The position numbers and the translations under genes are program-made. The notes beneath the pieces are model-generated. The model was not told the DNA's origin. It saw only the letters and a list, made by a program, of their open reading frames with translations, and searched no databases. From Bradyrhizobium sp. AZCC 1693 (GTDB taxonomy: Bacteria; Pseudomonadota; Alphaproteobacteria; Rhizobiales; Xanthobacteraceae), in NCBI RefSeq assembly GCF_036924745.1, contig NZ_JAZHSD010000001.1, positions 2,356,001 to 2,420,000 on the forward strand: a stretch of DNA of 64,000 bases, read 5' to 3'. How positions within the stretch are numbered: position 1 is the first letter of the stretch; each line of letters starts with the position of its first letter. Positions 61,103 through 64,000 of the stretch are shown here, piece by piece.

Positions 61103-62566
61103 ATGGCTCGAAGCAGGGTTATCACGTTCTTGTGTCGGCGACGGGATCAAATGGCTGGGCGTGCCGCTAGGGTTGGCCACGTTGAAGGGCGGTTGCTTCG
61201 ATCGGGCATTTGCCTTGCGGCGGCTTGCTTTGCGTTTGCAGCGCCGGCCGCGCATGGTGAAAACCTTCCCGAGGCGCTGACCAAGGCCTACCAGACCAAC
61301 CCCGCGCTCAATGCCGAACGCGCCCGCCAGCGCGCCACCGACGAGAACGTGCCGCAGGCGCTTTCGGGTTATCGGCCGCAGATCGTCGCTACTCTCTCCG
61401 CCGGCTTTCAGGCGGTGCGCAACCTGCTGCCCGACAACACCATCCAGTCGGCGAACCTGAAGCCCTGGACTATCGGCGTGACCGTCTCCCAGACGCTGTT
61501 CAACGGTTTCAAGACCGCCAACAGCGTCCGCGTGGCGGAACTGCAGGTGCAGTCCGGCCGCGAGGCGCTGCGCAATGTCGGCCAGGGCGTGCTGCTCGAC
61601 GCCGTCACCGTCTATACCAACGTGCTCGCCAACCAGTCGCTGGTCGACGCGCAGCGCGCCAACGTGGCGTTCCTGCAGGAAACGCTCGGCATCACCCAGA
61701 AGCGTCTCAATGCCGGCGACGTCACGCCCACCGATACCGCGCAGGCCGAGGCGCGCCTGAGCCGGGGCCGCGCCGATCTGAACGCCGCCGAGGTCAACCT
61801 GGCCGTCAGTCAGGCCACCTATACCCAGGTCATCGGCAACGCGCCCACCCTGCTCCGCCCCGCCGATACCGTGGACCGCCTGCTGCCGCGCAGCCGCGAT
61901 GACGCCACCGGGCTTGCGTTCCGCGAGCATCCGGCGGTGATGGCGGCAAGCTTTGATTTCGATGTGGCATCGACCTCCATCCGCGTCGCCGAAAGCAGCC
62001 TGATGCCGACCATCACGCTGCAGGGAAGCGCCAGCCGCAGCAAGCAGTCAGACCCCACGCTCGGCACCTTTGGGACCGACCAGGCCTCGGTGACCACCCA
62101 GCTTACCCAGCCAATCTATGACGGCGGCATGGCCGCCTCCCAGACCCGGCAGGCCAAGGAAATCGCAGCCCAAAGCCGGCAGGTGCTGGACCAGGTCCGC
62201 AACCAGGCCCGCACCGCCGCGGTCGGCGCCTGGGTCGCCAATGAAGGCGCCAAGATCGCGGTCACTGCATCCGAAGCCGAAGTCCGCGCCGCCACCGTCG
62301 CCCTGCAGGGCGTGCAACGGGAGGCCGCCGGCGGCCAGCGCACCACCGTCGACGTCCTGAACGCGCAGCAGGACCTGATCTTGGCCAAAGCTCGCCTGAT
62401 CGGCGCGCAACGCGACCGCGTGATCGCCTCCTACACCCTGCTCAGCGCGATCGGCCGGCTCGACGTCAAAAACCTCGGCCTCAATACGCCCGACTATCTG
62501 CCGGAAGTGCACTACCACCAGGTGCGCGACGCCTGGCACGGCCTGCGGACGCCATCGGGGCAGTAG
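61103..62566 (+). CDS. TolC-family outer membrane protein (type I secretion/efflux)
   Basis: A 487-residue TolC-like outer-membrane channel. The signal sequence (SGICLAAACFAFAAPAAHG) ends near residue 52, and the mature protein has two homologous halves of long helices and strands. The first begins NLPEALTKAYQTNPALNAER and includes PDNTIQSANLKPWTIGVTVS. The second includes LTQPIYDGGMAASQTRQAKE and TTVDVLNAQQDLILAKARLI. This is the TIGR01844 layout. It would dock to an inner-membrane pump encoded elsewhere. The start at 61103 leaves a rather long basic leader, so a later start is possible. Confidence 0.92.
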   Translation: MARSRVITFLCRRRDQMAGRAARVGHVEGRLLRSGICLAAACFAFAAPAAHGENLPEALTKAYQTNPALNAERARQRATDENVPQALSGYRPQIVATLSAGFQAVRNLLPDNTIQSANLKPWTIGVTVSQTLFNGFKTANSVRVAELQVQSGREALRNVGQGVLLDAVTVYTNVLANQSLVDAQRANVAFLQETLGITQKRLNAGDVTPTDTAQAEARLSRGRADLNAAEVNLAVSQATYTQVIGNAPTLLRPADTVDRLLPRSRDDATGLAFREHPAVMAASFDFDVASTSIRVAESSLMPTITLQGSASRSKQSDPTLGTFGTDQASVTTQLTQPIYDGGMAASQTRQAKEIAAQSRQVLDQVRNQARTAAVGAWVANEGAKIAVTASEAEVRAATVALQGVQREAAGGQRTTVDVLNAQQDLILAKARLIGAQRDRVIASYTLLSAIGRLDVKNLGLNTPDYLPEVHYHQVRDAWHGLRTPSGQ

Positions 62567-62695
62567 GTTGTATTTTCTCCCGGTGTTAACCGGACGCTGA
62601 TCATGTCCGGTATTTTCAGTCGCCAGTATCCCCCATTGCTCTAAAACTCGGCCCGTTTCCTTCCCCGTTTTGATCGATCGTTTTTGCGAGGCCTC

Positions 62696-63667
62696 GTGGT
62701 TTCAAACATTCTGCGCTGGTCGGCTAACGGCTTGTTGGTCCTGTTCCTGTCCGTCATCCTTGTGATCACCTCATTTCGCCTCGCGGCGTCGATACGCGAA
62801 ACCGGAGCGCGCGCCCAACTGGCGCCACGGACCGGCCACCTGGTGCCGACGCGTTCAGGCGGCGTGTTCGTGCAGGAGAAGGGTCCGGCGAATGGCATTC
62901 CCGTGGTGCTGTTTCACGGCACGGCGGCGTGGAGCGAGCTATGGCGGCATACCAGCGACGCGCTGGCGGCGGCCGGGTTTCATGTGATCGCCCTCGATCT
63001 CCCGCCGTTTGGATTCTCGGACCGTCCCGGCAGTTACACCCGGCAGGACCAGGCCACGCGGATCAACGATGTGCTTGAGACGCTGGAAGCTGCGCCCGCC
63101 ATCATCATCGGTCACTCCTTCGGCGCCGGTGCCGCGACCGAACTCGTGATGCGATATCCGGATCGGGCGCGCGCACTGGTGCTGGTCGATGCGGCGCTCG
63201 GATTGACGGCTGCGCCGTCGGCCGCGCCCTGGGTGATCCAGCCGCAATGGATTCGCGAAATCCTGGTGTCGCTGACCATCACCAATCCGGTGGCGACGGA
63301 AACGCTGCTGAAATCGCTGATCGCGAAGAAGGAGCGCGCGCTGCCGGAATACGTCGCGATCCTGCAACGGCCGCTGATGCAGCGCGACAGCACGAGCGAT
63401 ATCGCCGACTGGCTGTATTATTTCCTCGGCACCGACACCGATGCCGCGAGCGCGGACCGCAACGCCTATGCGAAGCTGGAAGTCCCCGTCGCGATCCTGT
63501 GGGGCGACAAGGATACGATCACCCCGGTTGAGCAAGCCCTTGATCTCAGAACGCTGCTGCCGCCGGAGACGGGCCTGACGCTGCTGCCCGGGCTCGGCCA
63601 CATTCCGCAGATCGAGGATCCCGGCATGTTCAACGATGCCCTGCTCAAGACACTTGGAAAACTCTAG
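62696..63667 (+). CDS. Alpha/beta hydrolase with N-terminal membrane anchor
   Basis: A 323-residue hydrolase. An N-terminal membrane segment (about residues 5-26, ILRWSANGLLVLFLSVILVI) anchors a periplasmic alpha/beta fold. VVLFHGTAAWSELWRH forms the oxyanion loop and IIIGHSFGAGAATE carries the Ser nucleophile (about 138). VAILWGDKDTITPVE carries the acid and LLPGLGHIPQIEDP the His. All triad residues are present; the substrate is unknown. GTG at 62696 with GAGG is chosen over TTG at 62684. Its stop lies in a palindromic terminator. Confidence 0.88.
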   Translation: MVSNILRWSANGLLVLFLSVILVITSFRLAASIRETGARAQLAPRTGHLVPTRSGGVFVQEKGPANGIPVVLFHGTAAWSELWRHTSDALAAAGFHVIALDLPPFGFSDRPGSYTRQDQATRINDVLETLEAAPAIIIGHSFGAGAATELVMRYPDRARALVLVDAALGLTAAPSAAPWVIQPQWIREILVSLTITNPVATETLLKSLIAKKERALPEYVAILQRPLMQRDSTSDIADWLYYFLGTDTDAASADRNAYAKLEVPVAILWGDKDTITPVEQALDLRTLLPPETGLTLLPGLGHIPQIEDPGMFNDALLKTLGKL

Positions 63668-63710
63668 AGCTTCGTTCCGATGGAATCGGAACGAGACTCT
63701 AGATTTTTGA
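63663..63710 (+). terminator. Palindromic terminator overlapping the hydrolase stop
   Basis: TCGTTCCGAT-GGA-ATCGGAACGA (63671-63693) inside CTCTAGAG and CTCTAG arms, followed by ATTTTTGATTTG. The TAG stop (63665-63667) is part of the left arm. Confidence 0.75.
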
Positions 63711-63711
63711 T

Positions 63712-63765
63712 TTGACGCGTTTTCTTGACGCGAAGCGGTCCCCACTTCGCTGGAAAACGCTTTAG
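63712..63765. repeat. Dispersed palindromic repeat, copy C
   Basis: TTGACGCGTTTTCTTGACGC, then CACTTCGCTGGAAAACGCTT; it matches copy A base for base over most of its length. It follows the palindromic terminator, the same order as at 55605-55706 read in reverse. Confidence 0.65.
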
Positions 63766-63812
63766 ACTGGGCAGAGATTCGACAAGTCTTACAGATCGCC
63801 GCCGGAGACATC

Positions 63813-64000
63813 ATGGACATCATCAGATTGTGCGCCTGGGGCTATGCCGCCCTGCTCGGCTTCGTGATCCTTACCGGCTACATCCCGGCCTTCATCGACG
63901 CCAATGACATGATCTTCGGCCTGTTCCGGCGCACCTGGTACGCCGACGGGCTGCATCTCGTCTCGGCGCTGTGGGCGGCTGCGGCGGCGGCGACTTCGCG
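63813..64000 (+). CDS. Membrane protein, cut by the window edge
   Basis: Only the first 62 codons are visible. GCCGGAGACATC precedes the ATG. The protein starts MDIIRLCAWGYAALLGFVIL, a membrane helix to about residue 28, then IDANDMIFGLFRRTWYADGL and an Ala-rich second hydrophobic stretch. The family cannot be named from this fragment. It follows repeat copy C by about 47 bases. Confidence 0.6.
   Translation, partial: MDIIRLCAWGYAALLGFVILTGYIPAFIDANDMIFGLFRRTWYADGLHLVSALWAAAAAATS

Noticed and set aside
1..64000. tRNA, rRNA or CRISPR structures
   Set aside because: No tRNA-like cloverleaf with CCA-adjacent features, no rRNA sequence, and no regular repeat-spacer array was seen on either strand.

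Overview
The window is high-GC DNA that reads as alphaproteobacterial chromosome, most likely Bradyrhizobium or another Nitrobacteraceae member. The evidence is the family mix (MucR, NrsF/SigF, TIGR03808/TIGR03809, DUF2336, Bug/TctCBA, heterodimeric methylmalonyl-CoA mutase), the TTAA-N7-TTAA CtrA-type sites, and several families of short intergenic repeats of the kind scattered through Bradyrhizobium genomes. No rRNA, tRNA or CRISPR array was seen. This placement rests on reading the sequence, not on a database search.

Layout. 0.2-5.9 kb: class A penicillin-binding protein, a DUF1214/DUF1254 pair, and a metallo-beta-lactamase-fold hydrolase divergent from a LysR regulator. 6-16.4 kb is an accessory stretch: small membrane protein, serine beta-lactamase-like hydrolase, RlpA-like protein, a ClpP-like periplasmic orphan, an IS91-type element with its own tyrosine recombinase, a frameshifted DUF3237 gene, and a vanadium-haloperoxidase homologue lacking its catalytic histidine. 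Gene remnants and repeats lie between them. 16.4-24.5 kb is core envelope and cell-cycle territory: lipoprotein, DUF2336 protein behind two CtrA-type sites, DUF1491, a peptidoglycan-binding membrane protein overlapping a PAS histidine kinase (DivJ/PleC-like), DUF5330, SufE and MucR. 24.8-34.7 kb: two polytopic glycosyltransferases, class II aldolase plus epimerase, VOC protein, M20 dipeptidase, HerA-like ATPase and two small proteins.

34.7-47 kb is metabolic. It holds folP-folB-folK running into mutA, a GFA enzyme, mutB, then a TctC-TctB-TctA tripartite carboxylate transporter, the mutase chaperone GTPase meaB, and a pyroglutamyl peptidase. The arrangement suggests, but does not prove, that the transporter feeds C4 or branched dicarboxylates to the propionyl/methylmalonyl-CoA route. 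A 57-residue gene and a frameshifted SRPBCC gene sit inside this run.

47-64 kb holds a Tat-exported beta-helix protein with its partner, then two separate ECF sigma-factor systems. The first (49.8-52.8 kb) is sigma factor, cysteine-free anti-sigma factor, and subtilisin-like protease; the anti-sigma C-terminus looks like a protease propeptide. The second (55.7-56.9 kb) is SigF-NrsF, with a SigF-like promoter lying over the longest possible start. A diguanylate cyclase, a second DUF2336 protein, enoyl-CoA hydratase, acetyl-CoA hydrolase/transferase, a TolC-like outer-membrane protein and an alpha/beta hydrolase complete the window. A gene cut by the right edge starts at 63813.
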